Made by a program: the position numbers and the translations under genes
Source: Acorus gramineus
Lineage: Eukaryota; Streptophyta; Magnoliopsida; Acorales; Acoraceae
Assembly: GCA_030737835.1 (NCBI GenBank)
Contig: JAUJYN010000015.1
Location: 678,861-742,860, forward strand
Direction of reading: 5' to 3'
DNA length: 64,000 nt
Notes under the pieces: model-generated
Databases searched by the model: none
The model's input: only the letters and a program-made list of their open reading frames with translations
What the model was told of the DNA's origin: nothing
Shown: one piece after another, positions 21,485 to 33,247 of the stretch
How the letters are laid out: the number at the start of each line of letters is the position of its first letter
How positions within the stretch are numbered: the first letter of the stretch is position 1

Positions 21485-24400
21485 GCCGAGGTGGTCAAGG
21501 TGCTTGCGAGCCTCTACATCTCCCCCTCCCCTTCCCCCTCCCTTTGGTTAGTTTCCCTCTTCCTTATTGGGTTTTTATGCATGGTCAGGTGTTAGGGAGG
21601 TCATGTAAGGTAGATGAATGAGTTAGGGTGTGTGTCGAGGAGTTAAAAGGGGTTAAGAATGGCTGGGCGCAGACGCGCGTGTAGAGGGGTGTTGGTAGGC
21701 GCGGGCGAGCGCGCAGGCGGGCGCGTGCGCGCAGGCACGCGGGTGCGCGCGAAGTGGGCACGCGGGTGCACGCGGGCGCTGCGCGCAGGACGTGCGCGCG
21801 AGTGCGCGCAGGTGCGTGCGAGCGTGCGCGCGCGCGGGGCAGCGTGTGTGTGCGTGCATCTGGGCGAGCAGCTGGGCGCCAGTGCACGTTCGCGCGTGCG
21901 TGGGGCTGCCCATGGGCTCGGGTAGGTGCTGGGGCACTCGGGCATGCGTGCGTACATGCGTGCTCGCATGTGTGCGAGCCCGTATGCGTGCATGTTTATG
22001 TCTTTAGTATTTCTAGTAATTTCTAAGTGTTATATTCTGATGTTACTCACCAAATTTGATGCCCTTACCATGTAGATCTCGTCGAAAGGGATGCGCGAGG
22101 TCCCGGGTTGCGGTGAGTGGTTTGACCCAATCCCCCCCCTCGAGATGCGCTCGGCGCGCGTAGTCGTGCGCCACGCATCAATGGGGCATCCTAGCTATAC
22201 TACTTGTGTGGATAAGTAGTATGGCCATGCGTAATCTATAATATGTTAGATATCTTGCATGCTAGGCTTATATACATGTATTGTATCCTTGTATGAATGA
22301 CTGTATCACATGCGCCCCTCTAGTATGGGCATGCATTTTGTAATGTGTATGGATGTATAGAATATGGCATGCCTTAGGTAGTATTGTAATACTACTCCCA
22401 CCATATTAATTGAAATATCCAGCATAATTAAGTCTGGGTTAATAACGGGCACCTGCCTAATATTCCCTTGCGATAAGACTCGAGGGCGTGGTGTAGTTGT
22501 TGTGCCAATGCTAATGGGGCAAAGCTATGACAAACTTCATGAGATGATGATCTCTCTCGCCCTCTCCCTCTGCACGAACTGAGTAAGTAGAGGTGATTTT
22601 CTACTCGACTCGGGTTCGTTTGGAATATTAGCATTCACCTGTTAGTGCGCGAGATCGCGCTTGACCCTTCCCTTTTGAGTTGGCGATATCCAACGCATGT
22701 TAGAGTATATTTTGTATGTTTATACGATTAGTGCCCTCATATGCATGTGTAGTTAGGCCTTGCCTTGTATGTATGTTGCATGATGTGTTGTTTATGCCAT
22801 ATACTCATGTTAGGGAGAACCCCTATAGTTAAGCATATGTTATTGTGCATGTGGATCAAGTTCCTTCAGTGATAGAATTCTCCTGTAATAATGATGCGCA
22901 TATTAAAACTGATTAGGCCTATCTGAAATAGGCGTGGGTATGAACCGTTGTCGGGTTGTACCTTATTAGTTAGAGCGCAAGCGATGTAATTGCCCCCGTG
23001 CATCCGAGCGATGCACTCGTTTAGAATTCAGGAGAATTCATTATCTTATCGGTTTTGTTAAGCCGGTAGTTGTGGTATTAAGCTAGGCCTACCCATGTTA
23101 GGCGTGTATATGAACCGCCTGTTGGGTTATGTGCCTTGGGATTATTTCTGCGTGAGAGCAGAGGCAACCCCCCTTGTGTCTGAGCGACGCAACCGTATGG
23201 GAGTACAATAGTATTTGATATCATCGATATGTGATTATCGAGGGTAGTTGTTTTTCCATTGGGTTTGCTTTGCGAACATGGAATGTTTACTCCCAATGTC
23301 GTCCGTGTTGAAGAGGCCCGGGTTGTAGCTGTCCTGACAGAGGGCTCCCATCCGTAGGTACCACCGATGCGTTCGGGAGCGTACTGATCGTGGGAGTGTA
23401 CCAGGTAGAGGCTACCCGGGAGAGGGCTAACGAATGATATTGCGAGTGTGGAATCGTTCTCCCCTTCGTTGGATCCGATGTAGAACCTTTTCGGTGTTGA
23501 AAAAGCTATCCTGATAGAGGGCTCCCATCCGTAGGTACCACCGATGCGTTCGGAAGCGTACTGATCGTGGGAGTATACCAGGTAGAGGCTAACCGGGGAA
23601 AGGGCTACCGGTGGACCAAGGGTGTAGAGGAGTCTAATCTCTCCAAAAGTCCTATGTCACCTCTAAAGGGTGAGGGTGAGGATGAGGTGAAGACATGTCA
23701 CCGCGAGACCCATTCGTTGTTCATCCGTTCCCATAGTTGTTGGGTCCGGTTACGTATCGATGCTCAAAGACATCGTTGGGCAGTTATCTCGATGTAGATG
23801 ATCCAGTAGTGTTGTATAGATCAGTAATTCCGGGTCTCGTCGACCAATGGTATGGTCTCTCCCCAAGAGACCCATGAGTCTCCCTCCGGAAATGAGGGTG
23901 AGGGTGAGGTTGGTGATCCAGTAGTGTTGAGTGGACCAGTAATTCCCTGTCTCTTCGACCAACGGTATGGTCTCTCCCCAAAAGTCCCAAGAGTCTTCCT
24001 CCGGGAGTGAGGGTGAGGGTGAGGTTGGTCACGCCGCCGCGTGACCCTGTTATCCATTGGGTTTCTACCCATGTTTTTCCTTGAAAGGAAATTGTGTTAG
24101 CATTGAACTGTTGTAATGGTGATTGGTTTCCAGCCACTCACTGAGCTTGTAGCTCACCCCTCGCATACTGTTTCTTTTCAGGGACAGTGTTGGGCGTGGA
24201 GCTGGAGCTTCCGTATGGCGTGGTCTTATGGACGTGGAGCGTTCTTCCGGCGGGTGGCGAGTGCGAGGCTGTCAGCAGTCCTAGAGACATTTTATGTATT
24301 GTAAATCGTGCATGTGGCACAGGTTGTATTTTATTTGGTCTAGACTTGGCTCTCACAGGACAGTGATTGTGTATTCGAGTCTGTAATAATGTTTTTGGTT

Positions 24401-24564
24401 TACAGACATTATTTATATATTATGCTTCCGCTTTTCAGTTAGTTATCATTATCCTTGCTTTGCCACCTTGTGTGTTGTTGTTGGAGTCTTTATTGACCTC
24501 AGGTATTGATAGCTGATATTTCATTATTGCCACGTCTCGGGGACGGCCGCCCTGGGGCGTGACA
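21485..24564 (+). repeat. 5' LTR of NA-4, second part
   Basis: Resumes after B2 at the duplicated GCCGA and runs through the GC-rich block (21655-21990), a 37-nt microexon (22076-22112, acceptor TGTAG), hairpin H1 (22197-22222) and the acceptor TTTCTTTTCAG ending at 24181, to the terminal GGCGTGACA. Confidence 0.92.
22076..22112 (+). other. Microexon-like segment (37 nt) in LTR C
   Basis: Starts ATCTCGTCGA after a TGTAG acceptor and ends before GTGAGTGG. The 3' LTR copy (28356-28392) has the stronger acceptor TGCAG. Confidence 0.45.
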
Positions 24565-24569
24565 AAAGT

Positions 24570-24581
24570 TGGTATCAGAGC
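24570..24581 (+). other. Primer-binding site of NA-4
   Basis: TGGTATCAGAGC, 5 bases after the LTR end. A second partial copy (TGGTATCAGAG) lies at 24703-24713. Confidence 0.92.
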
Positions 24582-24663
24582 CTAAGTCTAGTCGTATAGA
24601 TGATGAGTCGTAGGATTGCCATCCGAGTACTCTTGTTTTAGAAGTATATCTTAGGTTACTGAC

Positions 24664-24715
24664 ATGCCTCCTCGCATCCGTTGACGTGGACGTGACAAAA
24701 GTTGGTATCAGAGTT
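24664..24715 (+). pseudogene. gag start remnant of NA-4, with a duplicated PBS-like scar
   Basis: The ATG at 24664 opens MPPRIR and stops at codon 7 (TGA 24682-24684), as in NA-1 and NA-5. At GACGTGGACGTGAC (ending about 24696) the sequence jumps to a second AAAAGTTGGTATCAGAG and then straight to sequence lying about 240 bases further on in NA-1, so the leader is deleted. Confidence 0.8.
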
Positions 24716-24788
24716 TCAAGTTTCAAGTTTTGAGGATGTGGCGTATTGCTCATTAAGGGGTGATGTCTTCTTCCAGCCTTCCTACTCA

Positions 24789-24924
24789 GGATTAAGGGGC
24801 CTTGCGGGGTCATCGTTGAGACTCGGGCTAGGGTACTCCGTGTTCCTTGTTTGGTTGTCGGGATATCCTATATCGGGACCTCAGGGTGCCCTCCCAAGGT
24901 TTCTTTTCCCAGTCAAGGAATACC
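24789..24924 (+). repeat. Segment shared with family-B LTRs, inside NA-4
   Basis: Counterpart of 6522-6658 in NA-1, again placed between the gag start and the gag core. Confidence 0.75.
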
Positions 24925-24989
24925 TTTGAAGCATCTATTGATGATTGAGTTTTCCTCTCACTTGGAAGGTGCTGTAGCGAGTGGTGATG

Positions 24990-25490
24990 CGTACGATCGG
25001 GATTGGGTGCATCCTATTGCAGCTTGGTGGGCGATCGCTTGTGAACTAGGTTCCATAGTGGCATCTGTAGTCGCTTCGATATATCATTGTGCGTTGTAGC
25101 TGCCCGGTTGAGGCCAGAGCCCTGTGAGGTGCTCCCAGATACTATGCTTGTTGGTGCGCCCATATGGCAGAGATAGTGGGCTTGGGAGGCTACCAGGTAG
25201 AGGCCACACTGGGAGAGTGCTACTGGATGATGTCGAGAGCGTGGACTCCCCGTGATGAATCTGCCCATTGAGTGCAGGATGCTGGAGTTCCAATGGTTAT
25301 GGTAGGGCGACCTGTCGGTGGCGGCATGTGAAGCACAGTTCGCGATACTGTCGCGTTTTGCCCCCACATGGGTCATAAACGAGGAGACGCGATGCTAGCG
25401 TTCGTGATGGGACTCAACCGCCCTATCAGATAGATGACGTCGCATAGGCATTGTCGAGGTTCGATGACCCCTTATTGCGTGTCTTGTGGA
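24990..25490 (+). pseudogene. gag core remnant of NA-4
   Basis: Translating around 25280-25470 gives SVAACEAQFAILSRFAP and then NEETRC. These match [15 protein letters not shown] and DEETRC of the better gag (minus strand, about 37250-37200). Stops interrupt it, for example a TAG after the RPIR motif near 25430. It lacks the CCHC knuckle. Confidence 0.78.
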
Positions 25491-25499
25491 TTAAGTGTG

Positions 25500-25895
25500 G
25501 TTGAGCGGCTTACCAAGCGTGTAAGTGTCATCATGAGCGCCAGCCATGCTCGAGGAGTAGAATCTGGACTTAATTGTTCGAGGTGTTGTTTTGATCTTCC
25601 CGTGAGGGTTGAAGATCAGGTACCCCTTGCTGTGAATTGATGATCTATTTGACCAGCTCTGGGAGCGGGTGTCTGCTGTTAGATCGATCTTCGCACAAGG
25701 GTACCACAAGTCAGAGATCCGGGAGTTGGACATCCCGTAGATGGCCTTTCGTGATCGTTTCAGGCACTACGAGTTCTAAGTACTGCCGTCAGGGTTGACG
25801 AATGCGCCAGATGCCTTCGTGGATCTCAAAAGTTTTATTGGGCTTCCGTGGATAACATTGAGGTAGTCTTCATTGAGATTGCTAGTGGTGCGATG
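25500..25895 (+). pseudogene. Reverse transcriptase remnant of NA-4
   Basis: Has [12 protein letters not shown] with the TGA directly upstream (25633-25635) and the TAG after DIP (25738-25740), the same two stops as NA-1. The catalytic region is truncated at the shared junction near 25885-25910. Confidence 0.87.
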
Positions 25896-25904
25896 AAAAG
25901 ACGA

Positions 25905-27030
25905 TATGGGTGACCTTGTTTCCCCAGGTTGGCATGCCCTCAGGCAAAGTTCGAGAATCATCATCCCGTTGGAAAGCGTCAGTCCATGGAGATTCCTCAG
26001 TGGACGTGGGAGTGGGTTATCAGGGATTGTTGCGGACTCGCTAATGTCACGTTCAGGTCACGACGCCGTCTAGGTGATCATTGACCGACTGACTAAGTCC
26101 GCGCTACCCTCCCAAATCCGACTGATTGAATCTCTGGACGCTTTGACGTAGGTTTCCACCTTCGCGATTGTTCGTCTTCTTGGCACTCCGGTCGGTGCTA
26201 TTTTCGGTTGAGACGTGAGGGATACTTTGAGGTTTTGGCGCAGCCTTGGAAGGCTTTAGCGCGAGCCTCCATCTAAGTGCAGCGTTTCACCGCCGACGAA
26301 TGGCCAAGCAGGAGGACGATTCAGACCTTGGAGGACATGCTAAGTGCCTGCGTGCTCGATGATAAGGGCAGTTGGGAGAGGCACCACCCATTTGTTGGGG
26401 TATGCCTGCAAGACAACTGTTATTCGAGCATCCTGATGGTACTGTGAAAGGCACTCTACAGGCGCAGTGTTATACCTCCCTTGTGTTGGGACGGTTGAGG
26501 AGCGCCAGTTGGAGAGGCCACAAGTTATTTATTTGACCTTGTAGTGGCCAGGTTGGTTCGTGTGTGCATCTGCACCTCCCAGAACCGACAGAAGGGCTGC
26601 GCAAGTCATCGTCACCAGGAGCTTACCTTTGGGTTCGGCGGCCATGTTTTTGTGAAGGTGTCCCAGTTTAAGGACATCCTATGTTTCGGCGTTCGGGGCA
26701 AGCTGAGTTGGCCCTTCATCGGACCGTTTCTCGTCATTGAGTGGATTGGGGAGGTGGCTTGTCATGTAGCCTTTCCCCCACAACTGGCTCATGCCCACGA
26801 CGTCGTCCTTGTTTCATGGCTGTGGCGTTATGTCCACGATCCTGCTCATGTCATTCTGTTCGACCGCCTCATCCTCGAGCTGGATTTGTCGTTCGTGGAG
26901 CAGTGGATCGAGGTCAAGGACCAGCATGTGAAGTGGCTCCACGCTAAGACCGTTTCTTTGATTACAGTGTGTCGGTAGCGCCAGTCTGGTGCATGGACCA
27001 CTTGGGAGCAAAAGGTCTATGCGTGATACT
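25905..27030 (+). pseudogene. Integrase remnant of NA-4
   Basis: Begins at the second cysteine pair of the zinc finger, retains GKRQSMEIPQW near 25975-26010, and has an open C-terminal stretch at 26544-26978 that reads RVCICTSQNRQKG, then GPFLVIEWIGEVACHV and AHAHDVVLVSW. The catalytic core is full of stops. Confidence 0.85.
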
Positions 27031-27085
27031 TGCTATATTCGGTCTTCCCTTTGGGTTTCCTTAAATTTTGAGGACTAAATTTCCT

Positions 27086-27098
27086 AAGGGGGGGAGAA
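27086..27098 (+). other. Polypurine tract of NA-4
   Basis: AAGGGGGGGAGAA abutting the 3' LTR at 27099. Confidence 0.93.
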
Positions 27099-30000
27099 TG
27101 TTATGCCTGTGTCATTTGGAGCCATTTCGGTTAAGCCTTGGTCACATCTGGGTCATTCAGGGCCTTTTTCTTTTTCGATCGGAGTCGCTAAAATTTTGGT
27201 TTTTAGCTACCTGCGGGAGTTAGGATACTCTGATTGGAAATCTAACTGCATATTATGGGTCCTGGTACCATTTTGTACTACCCATAAAAATTTCATCGAA
27301 TTCCGGTAACGTTTTGAAAAATATGCAGTTCTGAACTGTATCCGGGTTTTGAGAGTTCCTTGTTTGATTAGTCGAATAGTGTGAGATATTTTGGTGAATG
27401 TGGTGACCTTGGGTAACCTTACCCCCCTTTGCTTAGTGGTGAAGCAATCAATTGATTATTTAAAGTGTTAGTGGGTGAGTTTAGGTTAGGTTCACCCCCA
27501 CATTTTTCCATTACACTCACCCCCCTCCCCCAAGTGAGGAAAAAGTCTCTCTCTCTCTTCCTCTCCCACTCCCTACGTGGACCTCTCCTTGGGTCTCTCT
27601 TTCTCTCTTTCAATCCCCCCCATACATTTGTGTTAATGCCTCAAAGAGAAGAGAAGGAGATCAAGAAGGATGTACTACATGAAGAGGTGATCTTGAGGTG
27701 GGTTATGTGAGCTTGTGCCCCTAAGTGGCTGTCCCTCTCTCTTTCCCCCCTGGTTTCAGCCATCAAGAAGAGCACCCAAGGATGGAGGTGGTGGTAGTAG
27801 TGGTGGTGGTCGAGGTGGTCAAGGCGCTTGCGAGCCCCTACATCTCCCCCTCCCCTTCCCCCTCTCTTTGGTGAGTTTCCCTCTTCCTTATTGGGTTTTT
27901 ATGCATGCTCAGGTGTTAGGGAGGTCATGCAAGGTAGATGAATGAGTTAGGGTGTGTGTGGAGCGGTTAAAAGGGGTTAAGAATGGCTGGGCGCCGTGCG
28001 GGTCTGTCTGCGCGCGTGCGAGCGCAGACGTGCGCGCAGAGGGGCACTAGCAGGCGCAGGTGCACGCGTGCACGTGCGGTGCGCGCAGGACGTGCGCCCG
28101 AGTGCGCGCGGGGCAGTGCGTCTGGGTGCGCGGCTGGGCCCCAGTGCGCGCGCGCGTGCGTGCGCGTGCAGGGGCACGCGTGGGGCTGCCCAGGGGCTCG
28201 GGTAGGTGCTGGGGCACTCAGGCATGCGTGCGTACGCGCGTGCTCGCATGCGTGTGAGCCCGTATGCGTGCATGTCTAAGTCTTTGGTATTTCTAGTAAT
28301 TTCTAAGTGTTATATTATGATGTTACTCACCAAATTTGATGCCCTTACCATGCAGATCTCGTCGAAAGGGATGCGCGAGGTCCCGAGTTGCGGTGAGTGG
28401 TTTGATCCAATCCCCCCCCCTCTCGAGATGCGCTCGACACGCGTAGTCGTGCGTCGCGCATCGATGGGGCATCCTAGCTATACTACTTGTGTAGATAAGT
28501 AGTATGGCCATGCTTAATCTATAATATGTTAGATATCTTGCATGCTAGGCTTATATACATGTATTGTATCCATGTATGAATGACTGTATCGCATGCGCCC
28601 CTCTAGTATGGGCTTGTATTTTGTAATGTGTATGGATGTATAGAATATGGCATGCCTTAGATAGTATTGTAATACTACTCCCACCATATTAATTGGAATA
28701 TCCAGCATGATTAAGTCTGGGTTAATAACGGGCACCTGCCTAATATTCCCTTGCGATAAGACTCAAGGGCGTGGTGTAGTTGTTGCGCCCATGCTAATGG
28801 GGCAAAGCTATGACCAACTTCATGAGATGATGATCTCTCTCGCCCTCTCCCTCTGCACGAACTGAGTAAGTAGAGGCGATTTCCTACTCGACTCGGGTTC
28901 GTTTGGAATATTAGCATTCACCTGTTAGTGCGCGAGATCGCGCTTGACCCTTCCCTTTTGAGTTGGCGATATCCAACGCATGTTAGAGTATATTTTGTAT
29001 GTTTATACGATTAGTGCCCTCATATGCATGTGTAGTTAGGCCTTGCCTTGTATGTATGTTGCATGATGTGTTGTTTATGCCATATACTAATGTTAGGGAG
29101 AACCCCTATAGTTAAGCATGTGTTATTGTGCATGTGGATCAAGTTCCTTCAGCGATAGAATTCTCCTGTAATAATGATGCGCATATTAAAACTGATTAGG
29201 CCTATCTGAAATAGGTGTGGGTATGACCCGTTGTCGAGTTGTACCTTATTAGTTAGAGCGCAAGCGATGTAATCGCCCCCGTGCATCCGAGCGATGCACT
29301 CGTTTGGAATTCAGGAGAATTCATTATCTTATCGGTTTTGTTAAGCCGGTAGTTGTGGCATTAAGCTAGGCCTACCCGTGTTAGGCGTGTATATGAACCG
29401 CCTGTTGGGTTATGTGCCTTGGGATTATTTTTGCGTGAGAGCAGAGGCAACCCCCTTGTGTTCGAGCGACGCAACCGTGTGGGAGTACAATAGTATTTGA
29501 TATCATCGATATGTGATTATCGAGAGTAGTTGTTTTTCCATTGGGTTTGCTTTGCGAACATGGAATGTTTACTCCCAATGTCGTCCGTGTTGAAGAGGCC
29601 CGGGTTGTAGCTGTCCTGACAGAGGGCTCCCATCCGTAGGTACCACCGATGCGTTCGGGAGCGTACTGATCATGGGAGTGTACCAGGTAGAGGCTACCCG
29701 AGAGAGGGCTAACGAATGATATTGCGAGCGTGGAATCGTTCTCCCCTTCATTGGATCCGATGTAGGAAGTTCCTGGTGTCGAAAAAGCTGTCCTGAAAGA
29801 GGGCTCCCATCCGTAGGTACCACCGATGCGTTCGGAAGCGTACTGATCGTGGGAGTATACCAGGTAGAGGCTAACCGGGGAAAGGGCTACCGGTGGACCA
29901 AGGGTGTAGAGGAGTCTAATCTCTCCAAAAGTCCTATGTCACCTCTAAAGGGTGAGGGTGAGGATGAGGTGAAGACACGTCGCCGCGAGACCCATTCATT

Positions 30001-30340
30001 GTTCGTCCGTTGCCATAGTTGTTGGGTTCGGTTGCGTATCGATGTTCAAAGACATCGATATGGCAGTTATCTCGATGTAGATGATCCAATAGTGTTGTGT
30101 AGACCAGTAATTCCGGGTCTCATCGACCAACAGTATGGTCTCTCCCCAAGAGACCCAAGAGTCTCCCTCTGGGAGTGAGGGTGAGGTTGGTGATCCAGTA
30201 GTGTTGTGTAGACCAGTAATTCCGCGTCTCTTCGACCAACGGTATGGTCTCTCCCCAAAAGTCCCAAGAGTCTTCCTCCGGGAGTGAGGGTGAGGGTGAG
30301 GTTGGTCACGCCGCCGCGTGACCCTGTTATCCATTGGGTT
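27099..30340 (+). repeat. 3' LTR of NA-4 (family C), first part
   Basis: Colinear with the NA-4 5' LTR. It carries an exon-2-like block (27760-27870, acceptor GGTTTCAG, donor TTTG|GTGAGT), a GC block (27985-28270), the 37-nt microexon 28356-28392 and hairpin H1 (28480-28505). An ATG at about 27636 (MPQREEKE) lies upstream of exon 2 and can be joined to it in frame if the GAG|GTGATC site is used. Interrupted at 30340 by B-AUT. Confidence 0.92.
28356..28392 (+). other. Microexon-like segment (37 nt) in LTR C, 3' copy
   Basis: Acceptor ATGCAG, donor GTGAGTGG. Same length as the 5' copy at 22076-22112. Confidence 0.45.
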
Positions 30341-33199
30341 TGTCACGCCCCAGGGCGGCCGTCCCCGGGACGCAGCAAGGGTATACATGATATCAACAGT
30401 CAATACATGAGATCAATAATATACCATAAACAACAGCTAAAAAGACAACACAGACAACAAAAAGGCTGACATGATGTATACACAGAAAAGCGGAAGCAAA
30501 AGACTGAATCTGTAAATCAACAACACTTTACAGACTCGATACATAATCATATGTCCTGTGAGAGCCAATATATCCACAATACATCCCAATACAATCCATA
30601 CTAGGTGCCCAAGCACAGAAATATATACATACAATATTAGAGAAGGATGCTGATGGTCTCAAAACTCGAGGGACGTGGCGCTACTCCGCTACTGGTGTAG
30701 TCGCTCGGGAAGCTCCTCCTTCAAGTCCTCCTCGGTAATCACTGGAGAAAATAATTATGCGAGGGGTGAGCCACACGCTCAGTGAATAGCACAACCCATG
30801 CATACAGTTTATATTAACCATATTTAATCAAGTCAATAGCCTCAAAGTGGCATAAACAACACAAATCCGGGGGTTCGTTACATCACAGAACCACCTGCAC
30901 GGGACGACCTTTCCAACGCTGAGGTAGTCTCTACACGGATCCAACGAAGGGAACAGAACAGCCTATCCATCGCACATGATCCACTCGGATCTGCTGACAG
31001 CACATCTCTACTACTCTAATGTCTTGAATTCTTCATAATTCCACCAGCGCGCATAACCAAGATGCGGGGAATACATAAGATAATAATGAGGGAAAAGAGA
31101 CCTTGGGAGGGCAACCTGAGGTCCCGATATAGGACATCCGCCAACCAAACAAGGAACACGGAGTACCCCATCCCGGGTCGCAATGTTGACCTCGCAAGGC
31201 CCCCTTAATATTCCCCAAGGCATGCCAAAAATATCTTAAGCTTGCATTTAATTAAATAAATCAAACTAATAGGACGCATGCATAGGTCGAGGCTTCCCTA
31301 GCATGATAACGAGGTGACAGGATGCACGGCTCATGCACATATCCTAAGGGTGCAAGTCCCTAACATACAAGTCTAGGGTGGCATGCATTCTACACATAAA
31401 TCATGCTTGCATGGATTACAATAAAACAGTTAATATTAACTATGTGCCCCAGGGGAGGACGGTACACGCCCAAGTGCATGTAGCGCCTCCCAACTGGGTT
31501 GGGTTGTCCCACTCACCGGTGACCGGGTCGTCGCGCGACCGTCCGTCAAGATCTGCAAGACAGGGTAACCCACTTGGTGAGTAAAATACACAAATACCAC
31601 AAAATACTCAAAACACACAAATAAACACCCAACACTCGGGCAAACATGCATACGGCCCGTACGCACGCTAGCCCGAGCACCCCGACTCACTCCCGCACCC
31701 CCGGCAACCACCCGCACGGCCACCCGCCCCTGGATGCACCACCGCGCCTCAGCCCGCGCACCCAGGCGCACCGCCGGGCCCTTGCCCGCACGACTGGACC
31801 TGCTGCCGAGCCACCCGGGTGCACCGCGCGACCACTGCGCCCCATTGCAGCAACCCGCGCGCACACCGCATGTCCCGCGCGCCCAGTGCGTCGCCCCGCG
31901 CGCACCCCGCGCGCACCTCTACTGCCTCGCCGCGCCCTCACCTCGCTCCGCGCGCACCCCGTGCTCGCCCAGCACTCCATCGACTCACCGCGCGCGCACA
32001 GCGCGCCTGCGCCCCTGCGCAGCACTCCGTGCGCGCCCCGCACGACGCCCTGCACGCATGCCTACCCGGCCAGCACCCCCAGCACGCCCAGCACATGCCC
32101 ACTCGACCAGCACACCCCAGCACGCCCACCGCATGCCCACTCGACCAACGCCCAGCACACGCGCCCTGCTGGCCTCCAGCTCCACCCGAGCGCACACCCG
32201 CGCACACGCACAAGCGCGCCCTGCCAGCTGCGCCTGTGCTGCCTGTGCTGCTGCCTTGCCCGAGACCACCCATCCACCTTGCCCGAGCACCTCCACCACT
32301 ACCCATCGGCCACCAACGGCCTCCGACCGCCCCCAACCACCTCCGACAGCCTCCCACAGCCGCCGACCACCACCCAACCTCAAAATCACCCTCCTAACAA
32401 GCATCTAAGCCAAAAAGAAGAGGAAGAAGAGCTTACCAAGGGGAGGAAGGGATGTTCGGTTGCTCTCCGCGCACCGAAACGCCTCTCCAAGGGTCTCCAC
32501 CACCGAGACCTCTTCCCACCTCCGAAATGGCTCTGATCTGAGGAGAAGAGAGGGCGGAAGAAAGGGCTAGACACGCCAAAATTCGGATTTGCAACCACCG
32601 GGGTGTAGATCGGGACCGGATCTACCCTTTCTATGTTTTAGGTTTTAAGGTTTGGGCACTCTAGCTAGGTTGAATGAAGGTTTTAAGGGGAGGGGGAGAG
32701 AGAGAGATTGCTCGGAGAAGAAGATGAATAGGGGGTTTAAGTCGTGGGATTTCTTTAAAACCACCCCCACCCCACCTATACTCACACCCCTAATTAGTTT
32801 AGCCCTAATTAGGTTTAGGGGGGCTTAAGGGGGGTTTTAAGTGGGTTTGACCTAAGTCAACTCAACCACACAAAAGGACAAAAAGGTTGACCAAGTCATG
32901 GGCCCACTTTGACCGAGTCAACTCTCCCAATGACTTCTCGTTCGGTCAAAACCCGGATACGCCCCGGAACTGTGAAATTTCGGAAACGTTACCGGAATTC
33001 GATGAAATTTTGTGAGTGGCTTAAAATGGCACCAGGACACATAATATGCAGTTAGATTTTCAATCGGAGTCCTCAAACACAGGACGATAGCTAACAGTCC
33101 AAAATTTTGCGGTTCCGATCGAAAAAAACAAAAAAACTCAAAAACTGCCAAAATGCTCCAATGGTTACCAGCAGGCCAAAAAGTGACACATATATAACA
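30341..33199 (-). repeat. 3' LTR of B-AUT
   Basis: 2,859 bp; on its own strand TGTTATATATG to GGCGTGACA. Relative to the other LTR it lacks about 280 bp near 30890, spanning the tandem-repeat region. It retains exon 2, the 36-nt microexon (31517-31552) and the last-exon frame (30689-30741). Confidence 0.93.
31517..31552 (-). other. Microexon-like segment (36 nt), 3' LTR of B-AUT
   Basis: On the minus strand: acceptor CTTGCAG, segment starting ATCTTGACGG, donor GTGAGTGG. Confidence 0.55.
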
Positions 33200-33212
33200 T
33201 TCTCCCCCCCTT
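33200..33212 (-). other. Polypurine tract of B-AUT
   Basis: Minus strand AAGGGGGGGAGAA directly before the LTR start TGTTATATATG. Confidence 0.93.
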
Positions 33213-33247
33213 AGGAAATTTTGTCCTCAAAATAAATACAAGAACAT

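Noticed and set aside
31646..32536. 296-residue open frame on the plus strand
   Set aside because: Pro/Ala/Arg/His-rich translation of a CpG-rich LTR block that is open on both strands and in several frames; no conserved motif.
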